64,000 bases of DNA from Algibacter miyuki. Its GTDB lineage: Bacteria > Bacteroidota > Bacteroidia > Flavobacteriales > Flavobacteriaceae. The stretch is taken from the NCBI RefSeq assembly GCF_030409805.1, contig NZ_JAUFQP010000013.1, forward strand, positions 428,501 to 492,500, given 5' to 3'. Below the pieces are notes generated by a model. That model saw nothing but the letters and a program-made list of their open reading frames with translations. It did no database searches and had not been told where the DNA came from. Positions 43,318-50,751 of the stretch are shown here, piece after piece. The position numbers were made by a program, and so were the translations under genes. How positions within the stretch are numbered: position 1 is the stretch's first letter; every line of letters starts with the position of its first letter.

Positions 43318-43373
43318 ATTTAGATTCAAACAAAACCATTATAATTAATAGATTAAAAATCAAAACAAACAAA

Positions 43374-44792
43374 ATGAAAGATTTAAAAGTCATATTATTT
43401 TCAACATTAATAGCGTTCGTTTATTTTTCTTGCGCAAATGATGATGTTGTAACAGAAACACCCGAAGAAGAGATTGACGAAGAAGTGATTGTCGTTATAG
43501 ACGATACAGATTTTGAAGCTACAGATTGGACGGAAGCAACGCATAGTAAAGATGCCGATCCTGATTTTAATGAAGTTTTTGAAGATGGTACGGTAAAACG
43601 ATTAGATCTTGTAATTACGGAAGAACGTTGGCAAAATATGTTGGATGATATGACGAATCTTTATGGAACTTTCGGTTCTAGAGGTGGTGGTAATTCTGGG
43701 TTTTCGGATGAAGATCCCATTTTTGTGCCTGGTGAAGTGTTTTACGAAGGTAAAGAATGGTACCGTGTAGGACTTCGTTTTAAAGGAAATTCAAGTTTGC
43801 AAAGTGCATGGCAAGCAGGGATTTTAAAATTATCTTTCAAGCTTGATTTTGATGAGTTTGAAGATGATTACCCACAAATAAAGAATCAACGTTTTTTCGG
43901 TTTTAAAAAATTAAGTCTTAAAAATAATTATGATGACGCCTCTATGATGCGTGAAAAAGTAGCAACCGATGTTTTTAGAGATGCCGGTTTAGCGGCTTCG
44001 CATACGGCATTTTACACAGTGTATGTAGATCATGGTGATGGTGCTGAGTATTTTGGAGTTTATACTTTGGTTGAAGAGGTTGATGATACCGTTATTGATA
44101 CCCAATTTTCTGATAATGACGGTAATTTGTACAAGCCAGATGGAGATGCTGCAAGTTTTGCGAGCGGAACTTATGATGAAGATGAGTATGTTAAAAAAAC
44201 AAACGAAGATGAGGCTGATTTCTCTGATGTGTCTGGCTTGTTAGATGTTTTACACGATAGTTCTAGAACATCAGACGCTGAAACCTGGCGTGCAAATTTA
44301 GATGGTATTTTCGATACAGACGTATTTTTAAAATACCTAGCGGTAAATACGGTTATTCAAAACTGGGATACTTACGGACGGATGACGCATAATTATTTCT
44401 TATATAATAATTTGGATACTGGAAAATTAAATTGGATTCCTTGGGATAATAATGAGGCGCTTCAGGATGGAAAACAAGGTGGAGCCTTATCCTTAGATTT
44501 TTCAGGGTTAAACGCAGCAACTTGGCCAATAATAGGTTATTTGTATAACGATGAGGTTTACAAAGCAAAATACGATACATACGTACAAGAGGTTGTTGAT
44601 GGTGCTTTTGAAACCTCTAAAATGCAAGCGCTTTATGATTCGTATGCTTCATTATTAGAGGAGTCTGCAACAGCTGAAATTTCTGGGTATACTTTCATGA
44701 ATTCTAGTGCCGATTTTCAATCCGCTGTAAATGAACTAAAAAGTCATGCGTCTAGTAGAGCAACGGCTGTAAGTAGTTATTTAAACAATTAA
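43374..44792 (+). CDS. CotH-family lipoprotein (spore-coat-kinase-like fold)
   Basis: A 472-residue lipoprotein: signal with lipobox-like YFSC, then a long acidic linker. The CotH domain runs from about 75 to 400, with the VGLRFKGNSSLQ strand, FFGFKKLSLKNNYDD, MMREKVATDVF, GVYTLVEEVDD, FLKYLAVNTVIQNWDTYG, HNYFLYN and WIPWDNNEAL. CotH proteins have an atypical kinase fold and phosphorylate secreted proteins in spore formers; the DNNEAL motif holds the metal-binding Asp. Here it would act outside the cell or on its surface. The neighbouring EF-hand and YHYH proteins are plausible substrates, by inference only. Confidence 0.88.
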   Translation: MKDLKVILFSTLIAFVYFSCANDDVVTETPEEEIDEEVIVVIDDTDFEATDWTEATHSKDADPDFNEVFEDGTVKRLDLVITEERWQNMLDDMTNLYGTFGSRGGGNSGFSDEDPIFVPGEVFYEGKEWYRVGLRFKGNSSLQSAWQAGILKLSFKLDFDEFEDDYPQIKNQRFFGFKKLSLKNNYDDASMMREKVATDVFRDAGLAASHTAFYTVYVDHGDGAEYFGVYTLVEEVDDTVIDTQFSDNDGNLYKPDGDAASFASGTYDEDEYVKKTNEDEADFSDVSGLLDVLHDSSRTSDAETWRANLDGIFDTDVFLKYLAVNTVIQNWDTYGRMTHNYFLYNNLDTGKLNWIPWDNNEALQDGKQGGALSLDFSGLNAATWPIIGYLYNDEVYKAKYDTYVQEVVDGAFETSKMQALYDSYASLLEESATAEISGYTFMNSSADFQSAVNELKSHASSRATAVSSYLNN

Positions 44793-44808
44793 AATTTTAT
44801 AAAAAATG

Positions 44809-44845
44809 CTTCAAAAGCCTCATGTTTTTGAAGTGTTTCTTTTTC
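44809..44845 (+). terminator. Terminator of the CotH gene
   Basis: Stem CTTCAAAA / TTTTGAAG (44809-44816 and 44826-44833) with a 9-nt loop, followed by a T-rich stretch. It lies just before the third predicted ECF promoter. Confidence 0.65.
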
Positions 44846-44868
44846 TGATGAAAAAAAATAAAAAATGA

Positions 44869-44899
44869 ACACAAGTTTATTTCTATAAACACATCTAAA
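44869..44899 (+). promoter_or_regulatory. Predicted ECF promoter 3 (YHYH gene)
   Basis: ACACAAGTTT (44869-44878), 13 nt, CATCTAAA (44892-44899), 30 nt before the start. Boxes and spacer are identical to promoters 1 and 2. Confidence 0.8.
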
Positions 44900-44929
44900 A
44901 TATATATAACTTAAAATAATAAGTAAAAC

Positions 44930-45730
44930 ATGAAAAAAGGAATAAAAAAAATAGTACCATACTCGAGTTTTTTGGCTTTAATTTTTATGTCAGCACTCGC
45001 TTGTAGTGGTAGTGATGATAGTAGTGCTTCGGATGAAGAAGAAGTGAGTGAAAACGAAGTGGTTACAGAATTGCATGCAGCATTTGCAGCATTTAATTCT
45101 GATGCCGTTACCGTTATTTTATCTGATGATGGTACTGAAGTTACTATTGAAACAACAGGGTTTCCGGATCATACTTCGATTTACTGGGAAACAGATAATG
45201 CGCTTTATATTGATGAGCCAGGTGTTTCAAAAACAACTCAAGACACTTATATTGGTGGAGGGCAAGGTGAAGCAGCCAGTATTACGGTTGATGCTACGCC
45301 AGATTTAACCGGAGCAACTGTTGCAACACAATTAAATACTATTGGTATAGCGGTTAGTGGAGCGTCTATTTTTAATGACCAAGAAGGTGCGGGGGATTTA
45401 GATCAAGCTGCTGGAAGTTTAGATTGGGCAGGAGCGCATAAAGGTCCTGGTGTGTATCACTATCACTTAGAGCCTACTCCAATTACTAGTGATGATGATA
45501 GTTTGGTTGGTATATTGCTTGATGGTGTTTTTATATACGGAAGGCAGTGTCGTTCAACGGGAACAACTCCTACAGATTTAGATGCTTCAGGTGGTCACAC
45601 ATCAACTACGCAGTATACTGATGGTGAAGAAGAATATCATTACCATATTATAAATGAAGTATATGCAGCAGGTAATTATGCGTATGCACCGGCCTATGTT
45701 CTTTTCGCTGGACCATTTCAAGGATATTAA
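44930..45730 (+). CDS. YHYH-domain lipoprotein
   Basis: A 266-residue lipoprotein (lipobox SALAC) with an acidic serine-rich linker and a YHYH domain. The family-defining histidine motifs are GVYHYHLEP (about 178-186) and EEYHYHIINE (about 240-250), plus GILLDGVFIYG between them. YHYH proteins occur in marine bacteria; their paired His motifs suggest metal binding, but no activity is established to my knowledge. It is the first gene of a YHYH-MORN-SCO transcript driven by the third ECF-type promoter. The pairing with SCO hints at copper, by inference. Confidence 0.85.
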   Translation: MKKGIKKIVPYSSFLALIFMSALACSGSDDSSASDEEEVSENEVVTELHAAFAAFNSDAVTVILSDDGTEVTIETTGFPDHTSIYWETDNALYIDEPGVSKTTQDTYIGGGQGEAASITVDATPDLTGATVATQLNTIGIAVSGASIFNDQEGAGDLDQAAGSLDWAGAHKGPGVYHYHLEPTPITSDDDSLVGILLDGVFIYGRQCRSTGTTPTDLDASGGHTSTTQYTDGEEEYHYHIINEVYAAGNYAYAPAYVLFAGPFQGY

Positions 45731-45742
45731 ATTTCAGAAAAT

Positions 45743-46369
45743 ATGAAACCAATTCTTTTTTTTATACTTATTGCTTTTTCTATCACGAGTTGTGAAGAAG
45801 GTATGTTTAGTAAAACGGCTAAGGTTGCTGTTGTTGAGGATGAGTTAATCGTTATTGATAGTGTAGAAGTTTTAAAAGAAGAATTGGTTCTTAATGGAAA
45901 TAAAGGGATATGGTATTATAAAGACAAACCGTACAATGGCTATTCTTTAAAGTATCACTCAAATGGCGTTTTAGAAGAAAAGTGGGGGTTTTATAATGGC
46001 AAAAGGGAAGGTGTTGCTAGGCGTTGGACTAAAAACGAAAAACTTCAATTGGAATCTTATTATAAAAATAATCGGTTAGTGGGTGTCTATAAAACATGGT
46101 GGGAAAATGGTGTTTTATCAGGCGAAACTAATTACGAGAATGGTGTTAAGCAAGGTGAAGAAAGAAAATGGTTTTCAGATGGGCAATTGAATAAGTTAAG
46201 ACATTATGTTGATGGAAAAGAACATGGTTTTCAAAAAGCTTGGTTAGCCAACGGTAAATTATATGTTAATTATGAAGCCAAAAATGGGCGCATTTTCGGT
46301 ATGAGAAGAGCAAATTCATGTGTTCGGTTAGAGGATGAAGTCATAATCAGGAAAAAAACAAATTTATGA
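45743..46369 (+). CDS. MORN-repeat lipoprotein (YwqK-like)
   Basis: A 208-residue protein with a lipobox (FSITSC) and a run of MORN-type repeats: YKDKPYNGYSLKYHSNGVL, FYNGKREGVARRW, YKNNRLVGVYKTWWENGVL, YENGVKQGEERKWFSDG, YVDGKEHGFQKAW. Databases often label such proteins as a YwqK toxin-antitoxin antitoxin, but no toxin partner is present here and the protein is exported. It begins 12 nt after the YHYH gene and overlaps the SCO gene by 4 nt, so it belongs to that operon. Function unknown. Confidence 0.8.
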   Translation: MKPILFFILIAFSITSCEEGMFSKTAKVAVVEDELIVIDSVEVLKEELVLNGNKGIWYYKDKPYNGYSLKYHSNGVLEEKWGFYNGKREGVARRWTKNEKLQLESYYKNNRLVGVYKTWWENGVLSGETNYENGVKQGEERKWFSDGQLNKLRHYVDGKEHGFQKAWLANGKLYVNYEAKNGRIFGMRRANSCVRLEDEVIIRKKTNL

Positions 46370-47043
46370 AATACCTATGTATTATAGTGCTTTTTGCTTT
46401 TGCAAGCTGTAAAAAGGAAGTAAAAAAAGAAAATGTTAAAGTTGTTGAAAATAGCAGGGTTGAGTATTTGCCGTATTATAACGATGATTCTTTTACGCCG
46501 CATTGGCTAATACCAAATACGGAAGAAGAAAAGGCGTTTCATAAAATTCCAGATTTTTCATTAACAAATCAATTAGGAGAGGAGGTTACTCAAAAAACGT
46601 TTGAAAATAAAATATATGTAACCGATTTCTTTTTTACAACCTGCCCAGGTATCTGTCCTAAAATGACAGGTAATATGGCAAAAATTCAAGAAGAATTTAA
46701 AAATGACAACGACGTCTTATTATTGTCACATTCGGTAATGCCTAGTACAGATTCAGTTAATGTTTTGCGGGCGTATGCTAATAAAAATGACGTCATAGAT
46801 CATAAATGGCATCTAGTAACAGGTGATAGAAATGAAATTTATAATCTTGGAAGAGACCATTATTTTGTTGAAAGTGATTTAGGAGAAGTAAAAAGTATTG
46901 ATGATTTTTTACACACCGAAAACTTTCTTCTTATAGATAAAAACAAACATATTAGAGGAATTTATAACGGATTAAACAGAGCGTCCATGACGCAGTTAAT
47001 CACCGATATAAAAGCATTAAAGCAAGAGGTTGATCATGTGTAG
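46366..47043 (+). CDS. SCO1/SenC-family lipoprotein
   Basis: A 225-residue lipoprotein (lipobox FAFASC) with a thioredoxin-like SCO domain. The copper-binding CxxxC is in FFFTTCPGICPKMTG (about 97-111), and a candidate His ligand lies in DFLHTENFLLID. SCO proteins deliver copper to the CuA site of cytochrome oxidases or act as thiol reductases. The cbb3 enzyme in this window has no CuA, so this SCO more likely serves another oxidase or handles copper for the neighbouring exported proteins. It is the last gene of the YHYH operon and is closed by a terminator. Confidence 0.88.
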   Translation: MKYLCIIVLFAFASCKKEVKKENVKVVENSRVEYLPYYNDDSFTPHWLIPNTEEEKAFHKIPDFSLTNQLGEEVTQKTFENKIYVTDFFFTTCPGICPKMTGNMAKIQEEFKNDNDVLLLSHSVMPSTDSVNVLRAYANKNDVIDHKWHLVTGDRNEIYNLGRDHYFVESDLGEVKSIDDFLHTENFLLIDKNKHIRGIYNGLNRASMTQLITDIKALKQEVDHV

Positions 47044-47096
47044 CTATTTTAGTAATTGATTTTTGGTAGTAGGTTAAATTTTTGTTTAATAGCTCT

Positions 47097-47126
47097 AAAG
47101 GCTTCAGTGTAATGCTGGAGTCTTTT
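47097..47126 (+). terminator. Terminator of the YHYH-SCO operon
   Basis: An 11-bp stem AAAGGCTTCAG / CTGGAGTCTTT with two G-U pairs on the plus-strand RNA, 7-nt loop, short T-run. Confidence 0.75.
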
Positions 47127-47226
47127 AAATTTCATACAGGTTCATCTTTCAATAAAATATTAAAATACGAGTAGGTTTATCTTCAGAATAAGATCTTTTA
47201 GATTGAATTATATCAAACACTTTTCA

Positions 47227-47257
47227 AAAAGCTTCGTGATTATGTCACGGAGCTTTT
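47227..47257 (+). terminator. Leader hairpin directly upstream of the BNR-repeat gene
   Basis: Stem AAAAGCTTCGTG / CACGGAGCTTTT (one G-U) with a 7-nt loop, then CTATTTTT. It ends 24 nt before the start codon of the next gene, so it is either a second terminator or an attenuator in that gene's leader. A degenerate ECF-like site GGTTT-N13-GATCT lies just upstream (47174-47196). Confidence 0.6.
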
Positions 47258-47281
47258 CTATTTTTATAAAAATCTTTTAAA

Positions 47282-48340
47282 ATGAAGCAAATAGTGGTTT
47301 TAGTGTCGGTTTTGGTTGTTTTTCTGTGTAAACCAGAAGATAAAAATAAGATACCAAATTTCACTTCCGTGGAAATGATCCATCTTATAGAAAGCGAGAC
47401 GTTAAATATTCGTGCTTTAGAAATTGTGGAAGAAACCAATGGTGCCTATTTTTTAACGTCTGAAGGTTTTGGTGGTTATATAGGGGACCAGGATGGGAAA
47501 CAAAACATCGTTTATCCTATTACTATAGGTTCTGATACTGTGGTTAATAATTTTCGAGCGTTGGCGGTAACTTCAAAAAGCAGTTTTGCGTTGTCTATTG
47601 AAAGTCCTGCACGATTATATAAAATTACAAAAGGAGAGAAGCAATTGGTTTATCAAGAAGATCATCCGAAGGCTTTTTATGACGCTATGCGTTTTTGGAA
47701 TGATGAAGAAGGCATTGCTATTGGAGATCCAACTGATGATTGTATGAGTATCCTTATTACACGCGATGGTGGAAATACATGGCGTAAAGTCTCATGCGAT
47801 AATTTACCTAAAGTAAATGCTGGCGAAGCGGCATTTGCAGCTAGCGATACTAATATTGCAATTGTGGACAATCATACTTGGGTGGCTACCGGAGGTAAAT
47901 CGAGTAGAATATTCTATTCACCAGATAAAGGAGCTACGTGGCAAGTTTTCGATACGCCTATAATTCAAGGCTCAGAAACTACGGGTATGTATTCGGTGGA
48001 TTTTTATGATGATTTAAATGGTTTTGCTGTAGGTGGCGATTATACTAAACCTGAAAGTAATGTTGCAAACAAAATTAAAACTTCCGACGGCGGAAAAAGC
48101 TGGCAAGTAGTTGCAGATGGTGAAAAGCCCGGGTATAGAAGTTGTGTGCAATATGTGCCTAATTCAAAAGGAAAGGCTTTGGTTGTTGTTGGATTTAAAG
48201 GTATCGATTTTAGTAACGATGCTGGTGAAACTTGGAGCAGTTTAAGTGAATCGGGATATTATACCATACGTTTTGTTAATGATACGGTGGCTTATGCGGC
48301 TGGAGCAGGACGAATTTCCAAGCTTACTTTTCGAGAATAA
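47282..48340 (+). CDS. Exported BNR/YCF48-like beta-propeller protein
   Basis: A 352-residue protein with a short N-terminal signal (LVSVLVVFLC; the cysteine could be lipidated). Repeated beta-propeller blades carry the Asp-box pattern: ITRDGGNTWRKV, YSPDKGATWQVF, KTSDGGKSWQVV, FSNDAGETWSSL. The layout resembles YCF48/HCF136-type assembly factors and Bacteroidetes proteins loosely called oxidoreductases or sialidase-like. No catalytic residues of a glycosidase are seen. It is probably a binding or assembly protein in the periplasm. A terminator-like hairpin in its leader separates it from the SCO operon. Confidence 0.78.
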   Translation: MKQIVVLVSVLVVFLCKPEDKNKIPNFTSVEMIHLIESETLNIRALEIVEETNGAYFLTSEGFGGYIGDQDGKQNIVYPITIGSDTVVNNFRALAVTSKSSFALSIESPARLYKITKGEKQLVYQEDHPKAFYDAMRFWNDEEGIAIGDPTDDCMSILITRDGGNTWRKVSCDNLPKVNAGEAAFAASDTNIAIVDNHTWVATGGKSSRIFYSPDKGATWQVFDTPIIQGSETTGMYSVDFYDDLNGFAVGGDYTKPESNVANKIKTSDGGKSWQVVADGEKPGYRSCVQYVPNSKGKALVVVGFKGIDFSNDAGETWSSLSESGYYTIRFVNDTVAYAAGAGRISKLTFRE

Positions 48341-48511
48341 TAGGCCGTGTTGAGGTTTATTTTGTGTTATTATGGTATGTACTTCATTTTATAGCGTTTA
48401 AATCGTAATATTTCCTTGTGTAAAATGTCAATTTGATCAATAATCTTCTTTGTTTTTTCGGATTTCTTAATTCTAAGTATATTTTATTTCATTTTTCTTA
48501 ATGATTTTTTT
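48341..48511. other. AT-rich spacer before the polyol operon
   Basis: First part of a 373-nt gene-free stretch. It holds no ORF or terminator that I can support. GCGTTTAAATCG near 48394 resembles one arm of the operators further down. Confidence 0.4.
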
Positions 48512-48530
48512 AAACGTCCAAATAACGTTT
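48512..48530. promoter_or_regulatory. Polyol operon upstream operator
   Basis: AAACGT-N7-ACGTTT, with arms that extend perfectly to 9 bp on each side (TTTAAACGT / ACGTTTAAA, 48509-48533). The spacer CCAAATA shares its first four bases with the downstream operator. The centre is 147 bp from that operator, about 14 helical turns. Confidence 0.75.
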
Positions 48531-48619
48531 AAATCCTTGTTTTATAAGGGTTTCGGTTTGCTGATTGTATGTTTTTATTATTGTAATCGTCTGTATTATA
48601 GTTAATTATTAAAAATAAA

Positions 48620-48677
48620 TTTGGAATAGTTAGAAAGATTTATCTATCTTTGAAAAATAAACGTCCAATGTACGTTT
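48620..48677 (+). promoter_or_regulatory. Polyol operon promoter with proximal operator
   Basis: Full Bacteroidetes promoter: TTTG (48620-48623), 21 nt, TATCTTTG (48645-48652). The proximal operator AAACGT-N7-ACGTTT (48659-48677) begins 7 bp after the -7 box, over the expected start point of transcription. This is the place for a repressor. Confidence 0.85.
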
Positions 48678-48713
48678 TATAAAAAAGTCAACTATAACTA
48701 AATTATTGAAATT

Positions 48714-49598
48714 ATGAAATCACCACTTCTAAAATTAAACTACAAGACTCAAGAGTCTAAAAATGAAGTAAAAACAAATGCTGTAACCGCTATTTGTTCA
48801 AAAATTGCAATTATTTGTATCTTAGTGTTCGGAGGTTCTTCAGTTTATGCTCAGGGCGATGCTAATACAGATGATTATAAGCCTTTTAGTGCAGGAGCGC
48901 ATATTAAAAATATGCACCTATGGCATGGTTTTGTTGTACACCCGGGAATGATGGTTGCAACCAACTTAGAATTTAATTCAAGAGATAAGAAATTTACATT
49001 CGGTGTTTGGGGTGGAGCTAGTTTTTCTGGTATCGATTTAGTAAACAAAAATACAGGAGAAACAACAAGTGCGCATTACCAAGAGTTTTCAATTTATACA
49101 AAATATCGTTTTAGCGATAAGTTCTTTATAGAGGCAGTAACACATAATAACTATACTGGTGTAGAAGAGCGTGGCGATGTATTACATTACTGGAGCTATG
49201 ATAAAAAGCAAGGGTATAATTTTGTCGATCTTAACTTTGGTTACAATGTAACACCTAACACTTTATTATATTTTGCAACTATATTAAACGGTGGTTCTGG
49301 AGATTATGAAGTTCAAACCAATGGCGATTTAGAGAATTCTTGGACACATTATTTTGAAATAAGTAGTAAAGTGTGGGAAAAAGGAGATTCTAATTTATCA
49401 CTTTTTGCAGGTGGAGCATGGTCTTTCGTAACCGATAAAACATTTTATACAGAAGATGCAGGAAACATCATCAATGTAGGTGCTACCTTTAGTAAAAACA
49501 TTAAATTAGGTAACTATACTTTACCAGTAGGTGTTACTGCAATGTGGAACCCTGAGAAAGAAAAAACAGTACTACAAGTCGATTTTACCATTTTTTAA
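48714..49598 (+). CDS. Predicted outer-membrane beta-barrel protein, first gene of the polyol operon
   Basis: A 294-residue protein. A long n-region (30 residues) and hydrophobic stretch (IAIICILVFGGSSVYAQ) form a signal peptide. The mature part has alternating strands (FTFGVWGGASFSG, FSIYTKYRFSDKFFIEAVTHNN, LFAGGAWSFV) and ends in Phe (QVDFTIF), as outer-membrane barrels do. I do not recognise a named family. Heading an operon with an ABC importer and mannitol dehydrogenase, it is a good candidate for the outer-membrane pore for the polyol, in place of SusC/SusD. Confidence 0.7.
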   Translation: MKSPLLKLNYKTQESKNEVKTNAVTAICSKIAIICILVFGGSSVYAQGDANTDDYKPFSAGAHIKNMHLWHGFVVHPGMMVATNLEFNSRDKKFTFGVWGGASFSGIDLVNKNTGETTSAHYQEFSIYTKYRFSDKFFIEAVTHNNYTGVEERGDVLHYWSYDKKQGYNFVDLNFGYNVTPNTLLYFATILNGGSGDYEVQTNGDLENSWTHYFEISSKVWEKGDSNLSLFAGGAWSFVTDKTFYTEDAGNIINVGATFSKNIKLGNYTLPVGVTAMWNPEKEKTVLQVDFTIF

Positions 49599-49668
49599 TA
49601 CGTACGAGTTCGTATGAAGTACTTAATAATAGAAACCAACAAACAAAACCAACATTAAATAATTCCTT

Positions 49669-50733
49669 ATGAAAACAAAAATCAACAAATCAGTACTGAA
49701 GCAAATTTTGAAGCCATTAATGGTGTTTGCTTTAATTTTTAATTTATCGAGCTGTGTAGAGCAAACCGATTCTACAAGTGCTACTGTTAATTCTTCGGAA
49801 GACACAGGTGAAACTATAACAAGTGCTATTGATCTTACTGGAAAAAAAATAGGCTATTGTTCGCCATCATTAAATGCGCCTTATTATCAAGCTTTATTGC
49901 AAAGTATAAAAGCGACTACTGAAAAAAATGGTATGATATTCTTATCTGCAGATGGTCAAAATGACATTAATAAGCAAGTTGCTGCTGTAGAAGATTTAAT
50001 TACCAAAGGGGTTGATGCTTTATTGTTAAATCCTAAAGATCCTGATGCCTTAGTTGGTGTAACTAGAATGGCTAAAGCAGCTGGAATTCCAGTTTTTATT
50101 ATTGATAGTTCTATTAATCCTTCGGCCGATTTTGTAACTACAGTACAGTCTAATAATTTGGCAAATGGTGAATTAGCAGGGGAATGGTTAGTTAAAAAAA
50201 TGGGTAACACAACAATGAATATCGCTTTGTTAAGTGGTAATGCCGGTAACCCAGTAGGTAAAACACGTAAGCAAGGTTTGTTGCAGGGTATTACTGAAGA
50301 GCAATTAAGAACACAAGGTAAAATTGACTTAAATATTAAAACACAAGCTTATACTGAATGGTCTTATGCAGGTGGATTAAAAGCAATGGAAGATATTTTA
50401 GTAGCACATCCAGACATTAATGTGGTTATTACAGAATCTGATGTTTGTGTTTTAGGAGCTATTAAAGCTATTGCGCAAGCTGGTAAAACAGACGACATTT
50501 TAATTGTTGCGGGTGCCGATGGACAAAAAGAAGCCATTAAGTATATTATGGATACCGATTTCTACGGTTGTACTGCTATGAATAGTCCAGTACAAATTGG
50601 AAAAAATGCTGTGCAATACGCAATTGAATATATTAACGGAAAGCGAGACTTTCCTAAAACGTCATTTACTGCACCTTTATTAATTACAAAGGAAAACGCT
50701 GCGAAATATTACAATCCAAAAGCTTTATTTTAA
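49669..50733 (+). CDS. Ribose-type sugar/polyol ABC transporter substrate-binding lipoprotein
   Basis: A 354-residue periplasmic binding protein with a lipobox (FNLSSC) and the type I (RbsB-like) fold. Landmarks are KIGYCSPSLNAPYYQALLQSI, ADGQNDINKQVAAVEDLI, DALLLNPKDPDALV, GIPVFIIDSSI, LLSGNAGNPVGKTRKQG and VAGADGQKEAIKYI. It delivers substrate to the permease encoded two genes on. The adjacent mannitol dehydrogenase and fructokinase suggest mannitol, arabitol or sorbitol, not ribose. The gene lies 70 nt after the barrel gene; no separate promoter is evident. Confidence 0.88.
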   Translation: MKTKINKSVLKQILKPLMVFALIFNLSSCVEQTDSTSATVNSSEDTGETITSAIDLTGKKIGYCSPSLNAPYYQALLQSIKATTEKNGMIFLSADGQNDINKQVAAVEDLITKGVDALLLNPKDPDALVGVTRMAKAAGIPVFIIDSSINPSADFVTTVQSNNLANGELAGEWLVKKMGNTTMNIALLSGNAGNPVGKTRKQGLLQGITEEQLRTQGKIDLNIKTQAYTEWSYAGGLKAMEDILVAHPDINVVITESDVCVLGAIKAIAQAGKTDDILIVAGADGQKEAIKYIMDTDFYGCTAMNSPVQIGKNAVQYAIEYINGKRDFPKTSFTAPLLITKENAAKYYNPKALF

Positions 50734-50751
50734 TCTTTAAAATAAATTAAG

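Noticed and set aside
45743..46369. Toxin-antitoxin antitoxin (YwqK) reading of the MORN protein
   Set aside because: The protein is an exported lipoprotein with MORN repeats and no toxin gene is next to it; the database label does not describe a TA pair here.
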